Below are positions 31,069 through 42,025 of a DNA stretch of 50,567 nt, piece after piece. The notes beneath the pieces were generated by a model. The model was not told the DNA's origin, did not search any database, and saw nothing but the letters and a program-made list of their open reading frames with translations. Numbering within the stretch: position 1 is the stretch's first letter; every line of letters begins with the position of its first letter. Made by a program: the position numbers and the translations under genes. The stretch is from Paramagnetospirillum marisnigri (lineage in GTDB: Bacteria > Pseudomonadota > Alphaproteobacteria > Rhodospirillales > Magnetospirillaceae): the NCBI RefSeq assembly GCF_001650715.1, contig NZ_LWQT01000050.1, forward strand, positions 1 to 50,567. The letters are read 5' to 3'.

Positions 31069-32136
31069 TCAAAGCAAACACTCGGTGATGGCGCGCTCTA
31101 CCGCCGCCACCGGAATGGTGGCCATGTCGCTGCCGCCATAATCCTGGGCCCTCACCACTGTCAGCCGTTGGGCATTGGGGGCGAATTTCTCGGGCGGGGT
31201 CGGGCCGAACAGCGACACCAGCGGGATGTCGCCGCAGGCCAGCATGTGGCCGGTGCCGCTGTCATTGGCCAGGGCGCAGGCCATGCGGCGGGCCAGGGCG
31301 ATGGTCAGCATGGGCGAAGGGGCGGCGGCTTCCTGCAGCGGCAACAAGGCGCCGGGAAGCAGGCGTCGTACCGGCTCGATCCAATCGGCCTCGGCCGGTC
31401 CCAGCAGGACCACCGGAGTCATGCCCCGTCGCGCCAGGGTATTCCCCAACTCGCAGAACCGCTCCAGCGGCCAGCATTTGTGCTTGCCGCCCGCGCCGGG
31501 CGCCAGCCCCACATAGCACGGCCCGGCGGGCAGCAGGCGGTCGGCCTCGGCCTCCACTCCGGCGTCATGGGGCAGCGGCGCCATGTCACGGGGACGATGG
31601 GGGGCGGCGAGGTCCAGCAGCACCGTCATCTGCTTGGCCAGCGAGGCCGGGCGGCGGTGATCGGCGGGCCGGGCGGCCGACAGGCGGAATCCGGCGGCGG
31701 CCGAGATGAAGCGGCCATGGCGGATGCGCCTGAGGATCAGGGTGGTGAGCAGGCGGCGCTGGGTGTCGATGATCAGGTCGAAGCGGCGGCTGGGCAGGGG
31801 ATTGGCGAAAAGCTCGCTGACCCGGCTGCCGATTCCGGCATCGTCCAGCACCTCGTCCACCAGCCCGGCCACCAGCGGCGCCAGGATACCGGCGAAGACG
31901 GTATGGCCCTTCCCCGCCATCCAGGTGATGCGAGCCTGGGGGAAGGCGGCGCGCAGGGACCGCAGGAAAGGCAGCTTGATCAGCCCGTCGCCGACCGCAT
32001 CCAGGCCCACATAGACGAGAATGGAAGAGTTTTCCCCCTCCCCTCGGCCGTGCCGGGGGGAGGCCGGGAGGGGGGCGCCCCCACCCCGACCCTCCCCCAC
32101 CGGGGGTGGGGGAGGGGGGGGATTCGGCTCAGCCAT
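31069..32136 (-). CDS. Glycosyltransferase family 9 (heptosyltransferase-like)
   Basis: This 355-residue protein is like ADP-heptose:LPS heptosyltransferases (GT-B fold): [21 protein letters not shown] at the start of the first Rossmann half, [17 protein letters not shown] in the C-terminal half, and the nucleotide-sugar motif [14 protein letters not shown]. The likely role is addition of a sugar to lipopolysaccharide core or a related glycan. The first 35 residues are Pro/Gly-rich and come from a GC-rich repeat (32033-32121). The ATG at 32136 overlaps the purN stop by 8 bp (ATGGCTGA), which supports this start by coupling. No nearer ATG exists before the conserved region. Confidence 0.85.
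   Translation of the reverse strand: MAEPNPPPPPPPVGEGRGGGAPLPASPRHGRGEGENSSILVYVGLDAVGDGLIKLPFLRSLRAAFPQARITWMAGKGHTVFAGILAPLVAGLVDEVLDDAGIGSRVSELFANPLPSRRFDLIIDTQRRLLTTLILRRIRHGRFISAAAGFRLSAARPADHRRPASLAKQMTVLLDLAAPHRPRDMAPLPHDAGVEAEADRLLPAGPCYVGLAPGAGGKHKCWPLERFCELGNTLARRGMTPVVLLGPAEADWIEPVRRLLPGALLPLQEAAAPSPMLTIALARRMACALANDSGTGHMLACGDIPLVSLFGPTPPEKFAPNAQRLTVVRAQDYGGSDMATIPVAAVERAITECLL
32033..32121. repeat. GC-rich repeat inside the 5' end of the glycosyltransferase gene
   Basis: A run of C- and G-blocks contains several self-complementary units, for example CCCCCACCGGGGGTGGGGG (32094-32112) and CCTCGGCCGTGCCGGGGGGAGG near 32043-32062. It has no relation to the conserved protein start and translates into low-complexity Pro/Gly. 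It looks like a dispersed intergenic repeat that lies within the open frame. Confidence 0.6.
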
Positions 32137-32739
32137 CGTCGCGGATGAAGGCGCGCGGACCCTTGACGGTGACGCGGCCCTCGGCCACCAGCTTCAGAGC
32201 CGCCGGATAGGCCTGGTGTTCCTGTTCCAGAACCCGGGCGGCGAGGCTGTCCTCGGTGTCGGAGTCCAGCACCGGCACCGCCGCCTGGATCAGGATCGGC
32301 CCGTCGTCCAGGTCGGGGGTGACCAGATGGACGGTGCAGCCGTGCAGCTTCACCCCGGCCTCGATGGCGCGCTGGTGGGTGTGCAGTCCCTTGAACGAGG
32401 GCAGCAGCGAGGGATGGATGTTGATCATGCGCTCGCGCCAGGACTCGACGAACCCGGCCGACAGCAGCCGCATGAAACCGGCCAGGCAGACGATCTCGAT
32501 CCCGGCGGCGCGCAGGGCTGAGTCCATTTCGGCGTCGAAGGCTTCGCGCGTGGCGAAGCCCTTGTGCGGAATCACCAGGGTGGGCACCCCGGCCTTCTCC
32601 GCCCGCTCCAGGGCATAGACGCCGGGAATGTTGGAGATCACCAAAGCGATCTCGGCCGGAAAAGCGGGATCGGCGCAGGCATCCAGCAGGGCCTGGAGAT
32701 TGCTGCCCCGGCCGGAGACCAGGACGCCGACCTTCTTCC

Positions 32740-32743
<4 letters not shown>
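32129..32743 (-). CDS. purN: Phosphoribosylglycinamide formyltransferase
   Basis: PurN transfers a formyl group from 10-formyl-THF to GAR in purine synthesis. The 204-residue protein has [16 protein letters not shown] at the N-terminus, the catalytic region [17 protein letters not shown] (with the NIHPSLLP motif) and [15 protein letters not shown] with the catalytic Asp. GTG 32743 overlaps the purM stop by 4 bp (GTGA) and starts directly at the first strand. The downstream glycosyltransferase overlaps its stop. It catalyses the step two before PurM and is usually adjacent to it. Confidence 0.95.
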
Positions 32744-33810
<1,067 letters not shown>

Positions 33811-33882
33811 GGGAATGGGCTTCCTCGGGGGCTTCGGTGTGGTATGGTCGGCACGAAAATCTGGTGGAAGATACTTCATCCC

Positions 33883-34959
33883 ATGTGGTTTGCAATGGCT
33901 TCTCTCCGCCGTCTCGGCGCAGCCCTCATCCTCGGAATTCTCCTGGCCGCGCCCGGCGCGGCGCGGGCGGCCGACGCCTTTGCCGTGCGCGGAATCGAGA
34001 TGGACGTGACCGCCCAATCGGTGGCCGCCGCCCGTGAGCAGGCCTTCGCCGAGGCTCAGCGCATCGGCTTCCGCCGTCTGCTGGAACGCCTGACCATGCC
34101 CGCCGATCACGGCCGCCTGCCCACCGCCGACGCGGTCCAGTATGTGCGCGATGTCGGCATCGAGCAGGAACGCTCGTCCTCGGTGCGCTATATCGCCACC
34201 CTGGCGGTGCGTTACAACCCGGCGGCGGTCAGGAAACTGCTGCGCGATGCCGGGCTGAAATACGCCGAGCCCCGGCCCCGGCCGGTGGTGGTGATTCCGG
34301 TGTTCAAGGCGCAAGGCGCGGGCCGCGCCGTGCTGTGGGACGACCCCAATCCGTGGCGGTCCGTCTGGAACCTGCTGGGCACGGGCGCCCTGGTGCCGCT
34401 GGCGGTGCCCAGCGGCGATACCACCGACATGGCCACGCTGGGGGCCGACAAGGCCTTGGCCGGGGATATGGCGGGGTTGTCGGCGTTCGGTGCCCGCTAC
34501 CGGACTTCGGATGTGCTGGTGGCGGCCGCGGCCGTCAACGCGGCGGGCAGCGCGCTGGATGTGTCCCTGGGCGGCATTCCCGGCGTTCTGAAGCCCTTCG
34601 ATGTCAAAAGCTATCCCATGGGTGATGCCGGAGTGGATGTGGCGCTACGCGCCGCCGCCCTGGATATCGCCAACGGCCTGGATGCCGCCTACAAGCAGCA
34701 GAACCTGCTGTCCTTCGACCGGGCCTCCACCATGGCGGCCATGGCGCCGCTGAAGGGGCTGGAGGACTGGCTGGCCATTCGTGAGCGTTTGGCCCGGGTG
34801 CCCATGGTGCGGCGCTGGGAAATCGTGTCGCTGTCGCGCGAGGAAGCCGCCCTGATGCTGTATGTGGCGGGCGATCCGGAACAGGTCAAGGCTGCCCTGG
34901 GCGGGGCGGGTCTGGCGTTGGACTGGGCCGAGGGCTACTGGACCATGAAGCCCAAATGA
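33883..34959 (+). CDS. DUF2066 exported protein
   Basis: This 358-residue protein has a signal peptide ([18 protein letters not shown], cleaved after ARAA) and a conserved region resembling DUF2066: [22 protein letters not shown]. Function is unknown. The family is often encoded upstream of perM and hdaA, as here, between purM and the membrane protein. ATG 33895 is an alternative start. The stop overlaps an ATG of the next frame by 4 bp, but the real start of that gene is probably at 34974. Confidence 0.8.
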   Translation: MWFAMASLRRLGAALILGILLAAPGAARAADAFAVRGIEMDVTAQSVAAAREQAFAEAQRIGFRRLLERLTMPADHGRLPTADAVQYVRDVGIEQERSSSVRYIATLAVRYNPAAVRKLLRDAGLKYAEPRPRPVVVIPVFKAQGAGRAVLWDDPNPWRSVWNLLGTGALVPLAVPSGDTTDMATLGADKALAGDMAGLSAFGARYRTSDVLVAAAAVNAAGSALDVSLGGIPGVLKPFDVKSYPMGDAGVDVALRAAALDIANGLDAAYKQQNLLSFDRASTMAAMAPLKGLEDWLAIRERLARVPMVRRWEIVSLSREEAALMLYVAGDPEQVKAALGGAGLALDWAEGYWTMKPK

Positions 34960-34973
34960 CGGAGGAACGGCAG

Positions 34974-36047
34974 ATGAAACCGGCCATGACGCCGGGCCAG
35001 CGCATCAGGATCTGGGCCATGGGCGCCGTGGCCTTCCTGGTCATGCTTTACCTGCTCCGCAGCGTGCTGCTGCCCTTCGTGGCGGGCATGGCCATCGCCT
35101 ATTTCCTCGATCCCCTGGCCGACCGGCTGGAGCGGGCGGGACTGTCGCGCATCCTGGCGACCGCCATCATCACCTTGTTCTTCTTCTCGCTGTTCGGGGC
35201 GCTCCTGTTCCTGCTGATACCGGTGCTGGAGCAGCAGGTGGTGACCTTCGTGCAGAGGCTGCCCGGCTATGTGGCGACCCTGAACGAGCGGGCTCGGCCG
35301 CTGCTGCACGAGTTCTACAGCCATCTGTCTCCCGCCGAGGTGGAAAAGCTGCAAAGCTCGGTGGGGGCCTATGCCGGGACCGCCGTCGGCTGGGTGGTGG
35401 AGGTGGGCAAGGGCGTGCTGACCGGTGGCATCGCCATCCTCTCCATCCTGTCGCTGCTGTTCATCACCCCGGTGGTGACCTTCTATCTGCTACGCGACTG
35501 GGACCACATGGTCGACACCATCGACGGCTGGCTGCCCCGCCACCGCGCCGAGACCATCCGGGGCGAGTTGAAGACCATCGACCGGACCCTGGCCGGTTTC
35601 GTGCGCGGCCAGGCCACGGTCTGCCTCACGCTCGCGGTGTTCTACGGTGCCGGATTGACCCTGACCGGCCTCGATCTGGGGCTGATGATCGGCATCGGCA
35701 CCGGTCTTGGCGCCTTTGTTCCCTATGTGGGGATGTTGATCGGCCTGATCGCCAGCATGGGCCTCGCCATCGCCCAGGGCGCCGAGCTGCACCTGATCGG
35801 CGGTGTCGGCGTGGTGTTCATCATCGGCAACATCCTGGAAGGCAATATCCTGACGCCCAAGCTGGTGGGCGACCGGGTCGGGCTGCATCCGGTCTGGATC
35901 ATCTTCTCGCTGCTGGCGGGTGGCGCCCTGTTCGGCTTCGTCGGTATCCTGCTGGCGGTTCCGGCGGCGGCGGTGATCGGGGTGGTGGTGCGATTCACCC
36001 TGAACAACTACCTGACCAGTTCGCTCTATCACGGCGGAGAGACGTGA
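34974..36047 (+). CDS. AI-2E (PerM) family membrane protein
   Basis: This 357-residue protein has about seven membrane helices: a pair near the N-terminus, then a middle periplasmic or cytoplasmic stretch with LSPAEVEKLQSSVGAYAG, then FITPVVTFYLLRDWDHM, and a C-terminal set with the family-typical GNILEGNILTPKLVGDRVGLHPVWIIF. Members include YdiK, PerM and TqsA, which have been linked to transport or Na+/H+ antiport, so no substrate is assigned. I prefer ATG 34974, with GGAGG 8 nt upstream, to ATG 34956. Its stop overlaps the hdaA start (GTGA). Confidence 0.88.
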   Translation: MKPAMTPGQRIRIWAMGAVAFLVMLYLLRSVLLPFVAGMAIAYFLDPLADRLERAGLSRILATAIITLFFFSLFGALLFLLIPVLEQQVVTFVQRLPGYVATLNERARPLLHEFYSHLSPAEVEKLQSSVGAYAGTAVGWVVEVGKGVLTGGIAILSILSLLFITPVVTFYLLRDWDHMVDTIDGWLPRHRAETIRGELKTIDRTLAGFVRGQATVCLTLAVFYGAGLTLTGLDLGLMIGIGTGLGAFVPYVGMLIGLIASMGLAIAQGAELHLIGGVGVVFIIGNILEGNILTPKLVGDRVGLHPVWIIFSLLAGGALFGFVGILLAVPAAAVIGVVVRFTLNNYLTSSLYHGGET

Positions 36048-36742
36048 ACGGAGCCCAGCTTCCCCTCGATCTCGGACATGTCACCGCCCTGGCCGAGGAT
36101 GATTTCCTTCCGGCTCCCTGCAATGCCGAGGCCCTGGCCTGGCTGGAGCGCTGGCCCCACTGGAGCGGCAGGGTTCTGGCGATCCACGGGCCGGAAGGCT
36201 GCGGCAAGACCCATCTCGCCCATCTGTTCGCCGCCCGCACCGGCGGGGTGATCCTGCCCGCCCACCGGCTGGCGGTGGACATGGCGCCGCGCCTGCTGGA
36301 GGCAGCGCCCACCCTGGCGCTGGAGGATTGCGATGGCGGGGAACTGGACGAAGACGCCCTGTTCCACCTGATCAATCTGGTGCGCGAACAGCGCGCCTTC
36401 CTGCTGCTGAGCGGGCGTCTGGCGCCCGCCCGCTGGCCGGTGGTCCTTCCCGACCTGCGCTCCCGTCTCAATGCCCTGCCGGTGGCTTCCATCGGCGCCC
36501 CCGACGATGCCGTGCTGGCGGCGGTGCTGGTCAAGCAGTTCGCCGATCGCCAGATCAAGGTGGGGGAAGGGGTGGTGAGCTATCTGCTGGGGCGGATGGA
36601 TCGCAGCTTCGCCGCCTGCGCCCGGCTGGTGGAGCGCCTGGACAAGGCATCCCTGGCCGAGCATCGCGCCGTGACGGTGGCGCTGGTCCGCAAGGTTCTG
36701 GAACGGGAGGTGGAGCATGGATCTGGGACTGGCGGGCCGTAG
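36044..36742 (+). CDS. hdaA: HdaA, DnaA-regulatory AAA protein
   Basis: This 232-residue AAA protein of the DnaA-like Hda family helps switch off DnaA-ATP after initiation when bound to the replication clamp. The N-terminal QLPLDL is a clamp-binding motif, as in Hda. Walker A is HGPEGCGKTHLAH. A Walker B-like LALEDCD follows, then the LPDLRSRL sensor region. The GTG at 36044 overlaps the perM stop. The position between perM and ppk matches many alphaproteobacteria. The stop lies 26 bp inside the following SDR gene. Confidence 0.9.
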   Translation: MNGAQLPLDLGHVTALAEDDFLPAPCNAEALAWLERWPHWSGRVLAIHGPEGCGKTHLAHLFAARTGGVILPAHRLAVDMAPRLLEAAPTLALEDCDGGELDEDALFHLINLVREQRAFLLLSGRLAPARWPVVLPDLRSRLNALPVASIGAPDDAVLAAVLVKQFADRQIKVGEGVVSYLLGRMDRSFAACARLVERLDKASLAEHRAVTVALVRKVLEREVEHGSGTGGP

Positions 36743-37496
36743 GGCCATTGTCTGCGGCGCCTCCCGCGGCCTGGGCCGCGCCGCGGCCGAATCCCTGGCC
36801 CGCGAGGGTGTCCATGTGGTGATGGCGGCGCGCCGTTCCGATATTCTGGAGGCGGCCTGCGCCGATCTGCGGAACCGGTTGGGCGCCTCGGTGGAGGCGG
36901 TGGCGGTGGACGTCACCACGCCCGAGGGCCGCGCCGCCCTGCTGGCCCGGCTGCCCGATCCCGACATCCTGGTGACCAATGCGGGCGGGCCACCGCCCGG
37001 CGATTTCCGCGATTGGAGTCGCGACGACTGGATCAAGGCGCTGGACGCCAACATGCTGACCCCCATCGAACTGATCAAGGCCACGGTGGACGGCATGATG
37101 GCGCGTAGCTTCGGCCGCATCGTCAACATCACCTCGGGGGCGGTCAAGGCGCCCATCGACATCCTGGGCCTGTCCAACGGTGCCCGCGCCGGACTGACCG
37201 GCTTCGTCGCCGGTCTGGCCCGGAAGACGGTGGCCCGCAATGTCACCATCAACAACCTGTTGCCTGGCGCCTTCGACACCGACCGGCTGCGGGCCACGAT
37301 GGCGGGCCAGGCCAAGGCCCAGGGGATCGGGCTGGAAGAGGCCCTGGCCCGGCGGGCGAGCGGGATTCCGGCCGGGCGCTTCGGCGATCCTGCGGAATTC
37401 GGCGATGCCTGCGCCTGGCTGTGCTCGGCCCAGGCGGGCTATGTCACCGGCCAGAACATCTTGCTGGATGGCGGCGCCTATCCCGGGGTGATGTAG
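36717..37496 (+). CDS. Atypical short-chain dehydrogenase
   Basis: This 259-residue Rossmann-fold SDR has the cofactor motif GASRGLGRAAAESLA (about residue 14), NAGGPPPGD and a C-terminal GYVTGQNILLDGGAYPGVM. In the catalytic region the Ser is present (NITSGAVKAP), but 13 residues on the usual YxxxK reads SNGAR: Ser replaces Tyr and Arg replaces Lys. It may bind NAD(P) without classical SDR catalysis. ATG 36717 is inside hdaA, overlapping 26 bp, and starts at the first strand. Downstream, 34 bp of its 3' end and flank are repeated. Confidence 0.87.
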   Translation: MDLGLAGRRAIVCGASRGLGRAAAESLAREGVHVVMAARRSDILEAACADLRNRLGASVEAVAVDVTTPEGRAALLARLPDPDILVTNAGGPPPGDFRDWSRDDWIKALDANMLTPIELIKATVDGMMARSFGRIVNITSGAVKAPIDILGLSNGARAGLTGFVAGLARKTVARNVTINNLLPGAFDTDRLRATMAGQAKAQGIGLEEALARRASGIPAGRFGDPAEFGDACAWLCSAQAGYVTGQNILLDGGAYPGVM

Positions 37497-37634
37497 GGCG
37501 GGCTGAAGGACCGCCGCCACGAGCGCAAGGCGCCCGCGCCGCCCATGCGGCGAGAGCCAAGCCGCCGGAGGCGGCGCCCGGCGATTGAGGGCAAACGAGT
37601 CGGCGCCTATCCCGGGGTGATGTAGGGCGGGCTG
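37472..37634. repeat. 34-bp direct repeats flanking a 95-bp insert
   Basis: The segment 37472-37505 (the last codons of the SDR gene, its stop and nine following bases) is repeated exactly at 37601-37634. The 95 bp in between are GC-rich, with GCCGCCGGAGGCGGC as a palindrome. The pattern suggests either the insertion of a small element with a 34-bp duplication or slippage at a repeat. The rest of 37497-37778 is other repeats. Confidence 0.85.
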
Positions 37635-37643
37635 GGCTGCATT

Positions 37644-37750
37644 GTCATCCCGACGCCCCTTTGGGGGCGGAGGGATCTCCGCCTGGAATGGCTGTGCCCA
37701 ATTGGGAGACATCGGTCCAGGATGGGATCCCTCGCGTCGCTTGGGATGAC
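37644..37750. repeat. GTCATCCC-type inverted repeat element
   Basis: GTCATCCC (37644-37651) and its reverse complement GGGATGAC (37743-37750) delimit about 107 bp that also contains CGCCCCTTTGGGGGCG. This is the typical form of a dispersed alphaproteobacterial hairpin element. It lies between the convergent SDR and sixA genes. Confidence 0.75.
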
Positions 37751-37778
37751 GCGACCATCAGAATCGGGCTCGTGATGC

Positions 37779-38300
37779 CTATTCCGATCCGATATCCTTG
37801 GGCCGCACGAAGCGGACCAGCGAGCCGCTGCCCGCCTCCAGCTCGCCCCAATGGGTGATGCGCAGTTCGATCTCGGCCAGGGCGCCGGTAGAGAATTTCT
37901 CGTGCAGCTTGGCCAAGGCCTCGGGCTCGCCGTTATGGCCGACCAGGGTCTCGGCCAGGCGGCCGATGCCGGGATTGTGGCCGATCAGCAGTACCGAGCC
38001 CACATGATCGTCCAGGCGGCGCAGCCGGTGCAGCAGATCGCCCCGGCTGGCCTCGTAGATCTCGTCCTCGATGGAGACCGGCACGCCTTCCAGCCGGGGC
38101 TCGATGCGGTCCCAGGTGGCCCGGGTGCGCAAGGCCGACGACACCAGCGCCAGGGCCGGTCGGATGGCGTTGCGTTCCAGGTAATGGCCCATCACTCCGG
38201 CGGCGGCATGGCCGCGTTCCGACAGGGGGCGGTCGCGGTCGTCCTGGCCGGGAACGTCCCAGCTGGACTTGGCATGGCGCAGGAGAAAGAGTTTTCGCAT
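37779..38300 (-). CDS. sixA: SixA-type histidine phosphatase
   Basis: This 173-residue protein belongs to the histidine-phosphatase superfamily. It opens with LFLLRHAKSSW (RHxK at residues 8-11), keeps RPLSERG and VSSALRTRATW, and has LLIGHNPGI with the second catalytic His. SixA removes phosphate from phosphohistidine in signalling proteins in E. coli; here the substrate is not known. The start at 38300 is chosen by similarity; an ATG at 38321 would add seven residues. It is divergent from ppk with 89 bp between. Confidence 0.87.
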   Translation of the reverse strand: MRKLFLLRHAKSSWDVPGQDDRDRPLSERGHAAAGVMGHYLERNAIRPALALVSSALRTRATWDRIEPRLEGVPVSIEDEIYEASRGDLLHRLRRLDDHVGSVLLIGHNPGIGRLAETLVGHNGEPEALAKLHEKFSTGALAEIELRITHWGELEAGSGSLVRFVRPKDIGSE

Positions 38301-38389
38301 ATCCGTAACAGCCCGAACCATGACAGTGAGGTTTCCAGGATATATAAATAACTGCGGCAACGCCAAGCCTGCCCACTCGGAGTGATGAC

Positions 38390-40534
38390 GTGACCAGTTC
38401 CACCCCCGTCGATCTGCCTGCCATCGATATCGAATCCAAGGACCGCTTCATCAACCGGGAGCAGTCCTGGCTGGCCTTCAACGGCCGGGTCATCGACGAG
38501 GCCTTCAATCCTCATCACCCGCTGCTGGAGCGCCTGCGCTTCCTGTCCATCTCGGCCGCCAACCTGGACGAGTTCTACATGGTTCGCGTGGCGGGCCTGA
38601 AGGGGCAGGTGGAAGCCGGAGTGATGACCACCAGCCAGGACGGCCTGACCCCGGCGCAGCAGCTGGTCGCCATCAATGCTCGGGCGACCGAGCTGCTGAC
38701 GGCGCAAATGCGGTGCTGGCGCGAGTTGAAGGATGCCCTGCGCGACGCGGGCATCGCGGTGGTTGATCGTACCGAGCTGACCAAGTCAGACATGAAGTGG
38801 CTGGAAGACCGCTTCATGGAGCATGTCTTTCCGGTGCTGACGCCGCTGGCCATCGATCCGGCCCATCCGTTCCCCTTCCTGCCCAATGCCGGTTTCGCGG
38901 TGGTGCTGCACCTGTTCCGCCTGGACGATGGCGAGGTGCTGCGCGCCCTGCTGCCGCTGCCCAGCCAGGTGGAACGCTTCACCCGCCTGCCCGGCGACGC
39001 CATCCGGTTCCTGCCGCTGGAAGAACTGGTTCTCCTGTTCATCGGCCATATCTTCCCCGGCTTCCGCATGGAGGCCTATGGCATGTTCCGGGTCATCCGC
39101 GATTCGGAAATGGATATCGACGAAGAGGCCGAAGACCTGGTGCGGGTGTTCGAATCCGCCCTGAAGCGACGCCGCCGCGGCAATGTGATCCGTCTGTCCT
39201 TCAACGAGGGCATCCCCGAGGACCTGAAGAATCTGGTCATCGCCGAAATGCATGTCGATCCCGATGACGTGTTCGAGATCGACGGCGTGCTGGGACTGGT
39301 GGATACCAAGCGGCTGATCGTCGACGAGCGCCCGGACCTGCTGTTCGCGCCCTATAATGCCCGATTTCCCGAACGGGTGAGGGATTTCGGCGGCGACTGC
39401 TTCGCCGCCATCCGCAAGAAGGATATCGTGGTCCACCACCCCTTCGAAAGCTTCGACGTGGTGGTGCAGTTCATCCGCCAGGCCGCCCGCGACCCGCAGG
39501 TGGTGGCCATCAAGCAGACGCTGTACCGCACCAGCGCCGATTCCCCCATCGTCAAGGCGCTGGTGGAAGCCGCCGAGGCGGGCAAGTCGGTCACCTGCAT
39601 GGTGGAGTTGAAGGCCCGCTTCGACGAGGAGGCCAATATCCGCTGGGCCCGCGACCTGGAACGGGCCGGCGCCCAGGTGGTGTTCGGCTTCCTGGAACTG
39701 AAGACCCACGCCAAGATTTCCCTGGTGGTGCGCCGCGAGGGCGGCAATCTGGTGTCCTATGTCCATTTCGGCACCGGCAACTACCACCCCATCACCGCCA
39801 AGATCTATACCGACCTGTCCTTCTTCACCTGCGACCCGGCGCTGTGCCGCGACGCGGCCAAGACCTTCAACTACATGACCGGCTACGCCACGCCGGACAA
39901 GCTGGAAAGCCTGTCCATCGCGCCCATGTTCCTGCGCAAGAACATCGCCGCCCTGATCGAGAACGAGATCGAGAACGTCAAGGCGGGCAAGCCCGGCGCC
40001 ATGTGGCTGAAGATGAACTCCCTGGTCTGCCCGCAACAGATCGACGCCCTGTACCGCGCCTCCCAGGCGGGGGTGAAGATCGATCTGGTGGTGCGCGGCA
40101 TCTGCTGCCTGCGTCCTGGCGTTCCGGGGCTGTCGGAAAATATCCGGGTGAAAAGCATCGTCGGTCGCTTCCTGGAACATTCCCGAATCTTCTGCTTCGG
40201 CAACGGCCACCGGCTGCCGTCGCGCCACGCCAAGGTGTTCATCTCCTCGGCCGACTGGATGCCGCGCAACATGGACTGGCGGGTGGAAAGCTTCGTTCCC
40301 ATCGAGAATCCCACGGTGCATCGCCAGATCCTCGACCAGATCATGGTGGCCAATCTCAAGGATCAGGCCCAGACCTGGATTCTGCGCGCCGATGGGGTAT
40401 ATGAGCGCTTCATGGCCGAGGAAGGCGCCTTCAACGCCCATACCTATTTCATGACCAATCCATCACTGTCGGGACGGGGCAGCGCCGGAGAGCGGGGCAG
40501 GCGGCCCAAGCTCCAGATCGACTCGCCGGTCTAG
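38390..40534 (+). CDS. ppk: Polyphosphate kinase 1
   Basis: PPK1 makes long-chain polyphosphate from ATP at the membrane. The 714-residue protein has the N domain with [17 protein letters not shown], the head domain, and two C-terminal catalytic domains with [16 protein letters not shown] (containing the phosphorylated His, about residue 440) and [18 protein letters not shown] (second His). Length is normal. The GTG at 38390 has GGAG 8 nt upstream. It is followed by ppx after 6 bp, so synthesis and breakdown enzymes are on one transcript. Confidence 0.97.
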   Translation: MTSSTPVDLPAIDIESKDRFINREQSWLAFNGRVIDEAFNPHHPLLERLRFLSISAANLDEFYMVRVAGLKGQVEAGVMTTSQDGLTPAQQLVAINARATELLTAQMRCWRELKDALRDAGIAVVDRTELTKSDMKWLEDRFMEHVFPVLTPLAIDPAHPFPFLPNAGFAVVLHLFRLDDGEVLRALLPLPSQVERFTRLPGDAIRFLPLEELVLLFIGHIFPGFRMEAYGMFRVIRDSEMDIDEEAEDLVRVFESALKRRRRGNVIRLSFNEGIPEDLKNLVIAEMHVDPDDVFEIDGVLGLVDTKRLIVDERPDLLFAPYNARFPERVRDFGGDCFAAIRKKDIVVHHPFESFDVVVQFIRQAARDPQVVAIKQTLYRTSADSPIVKALVEAAEAGKSVTCMVELKARFDEEANIRWARDLERAGAQVVFGFLELKTHAKISLVVRREGGNLVSYVHFGTGNYHPITAKIYTDLSFFTCDPALCRDAAKTFNYMTGYATPDKLESLSIAPMFLRKNIAALIENEIENVKAGKPGAMWLKMNSLVCPQQIDALYRASQAGVKIDLVVRGICCLRPGVPGLSENIRVKSIVGRFLEHSRIFCFGNGHRLPSRHAKVFISSADWMPRNMDWRVESFVPIENPTVHRQILDQIMVANLKDQAQTWILRADGVYERFMAEEGAFNAHTYFMTNPSLSGRGSAGERGRRPKLQIDSPV

Positions 40535-40540
40535 CCCGCC

Positions 40541-42025
40541 ATGAAGATCAAGCTGCGCCAGGACCCCATCGGCATCGTCGATATCGGGTCCAATTCCATC
40601 CGCCTGTGCGTCTATGACATCGCGCATCGGGTGCCCGTGCCGCTGTTCAACGAAAAGGCGGTGTGCGGTCTTGGCCAGGGCTTGGGGCAGAGCGGCAGAC
40701 TCAATCCCGAGGGGGTGGAAGCCGCCCTGGCCGGAGTCGGGCGCTTCGTCGCCCTGTGCCGGGCCATGGAGGTGTCGCGCCTCGACATCCTGGCCACGGC
40801 GGCGGTGCGCGATGCCAGCGATGGCGACGCCTTCGTGCGCGAGGTGGAACGGCGCTTCGACGTGGAGGTCAAGGTTCTGTCCGGCGGCCAGGAAGCCAAG
40901 ATGGCGGCCATGGGCGTGCTGTGCGGCACGCCCGACGCCAATGGCATCGTCGCCGATCTGGGCGGCGGCTCGTTGGAACTGGTGACGGTACAGGACCGGG
41001 ATTTCGGCCGTTACCAGACCATGCCGCTGGGCCTGCTGCGTCTGGCCGAGGCTTCGGGCGACGACCGCACCAAGGCCAGCGTCATCGTCGATGGCCACCT
41101 GAAGGCCATCACTTGGCTGGAGGAAGGCAAGGGCCGCAATCTCTATGCGGTCGGCGGCGCCTGGCGCGCCATCGCCCGCATCTGTATCGCCCAGACCCAG
41201 CATCCGCTGACGGTGCTGGACAATTTCTCGCTGGATGCCCGCGAGGCGCTGCGCATCCTGGATCTGGTCTCGGCCCAAAGCCGCAAGTCGCTGGAAAAGG
41301 TCCCCGGCGTGTCCCGGAAGCGGGTGGGGGGGCTGCCGCTGGCCGCCCTGATCCTGGAACGGGTGGTCCGCGCCGTCCAGCCCGCCCGGCTGGTGTTCTC
41401 CATCTATGGCATGCGGGAAGGCCAATTCTTCAAGCGCCTGCCCGACAAGATGAAGTCCGAGGACCCCTTGCTGGCGGTGTGCCGCCAGATGGCGGTGTTG
41501 AATTCCCGCTTCCCCGAGCATGGCGATGAGCTGCGCGCCTGGATGGCGCCGCTGTTCCCCGACGAGACCCCGCGCGAGAAGCAGCTGCGCCACGCCGCCT
41601 GCCTGCTGTCCGACATCTTCTGGAACGAGCATCCCGATTACCGGGCGGAGCAGGCCTTCCTGCGCATCCTGCGGCTGCCCTTCATGGGGGTCGGCCACCG
41701 CCACCGCGCCGCCATCGCCTTCGCCATCTATTGCCGCTATCAGGGCGACGAGGATTCTCCGCTGGTGGCCCGCGCCATCGGATTGGTCGAGGAAGACTGG
41801 CTGCGGCGCTCCCGCATTATCGGCCTGGCCCTGCGCCTGGCCCAGACCCTGTCTGGCGGCGCTCCCAATCTGCTGCGCCAGACCCGGTTGATGGCCGAGG
41901 ACGGCTATCTGGTGCTGGAGGTTCCCGCCAACAATCCGGCCTTCGGCATCGAGATCGACCGCAGCTTCGACCGGCTGGCCAAGGCCATGGGCTGCGAGGC
42001 CCTGGTGGTGAGGCGGGTGGCGTGA
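40541..42025 (+). CDS. ppx: Exopolyphosphatase / guanosine pentaphosphatase
   Basis: Ppx degrades polyphosphate from its end and, in many bacteria, removes a phosphate from pppGpp. The 494-residue protein begins IVDIGSNSIRLCVYD (phosphate loop 1), has TAAVRDASDGDAFV, the catalytic Glu region, and the second phosphate loop VADLGGGSLELVTV. A C-terminal HD-like helical domain follows (RHAACLLSDIFWNEHPDYRAE). Length is typical of Ppx/GppA. The stop overlaps the YaiI-like gene (GTGA). Confidence 0.96.
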   Translation: MKIKLRQDPIGIVDIGSNSIRLCVYDIAHRVPVPLFNEKAVCGLGQGLGQSGRLNPEGVEAALAGVGRFVALCRAMEVSRLDILATAAVRDASDGDAFVREVERRFDVEVKVLSGGQEAKMAAMGVLCGTPDANGIVADLGGGSLELVTVQDRDFGRYQTMPLGLLRLAEASGDDRTKASVIVDGHLKAITWLEEGKGRNLYAVGGAWRAIARICIAQTQHPLTVLDNFSLDAREALRILDLVSAQSRKSLEKVPGVSRKRVGGLPLAALILERVVRAVQPARLVFSIYGMREGQFFKRLPDKMKSEDPLLAVCRQMAVLNSRFPEHGDELRAWMAPLFPDETPREKQLRHAACLLSDIFWNEHPDYRAEQAFLRILRLPFMGVGHRHRAAIAFAIYCRYQGDEDSPLVARAIGLVEEDWLRRSRIIGLALRLAQTLSGGAPNLLRQTRLMAEDGYLVLEVPANNPAFGIEIDRSFDRLAKAMGCEALVVRRVA

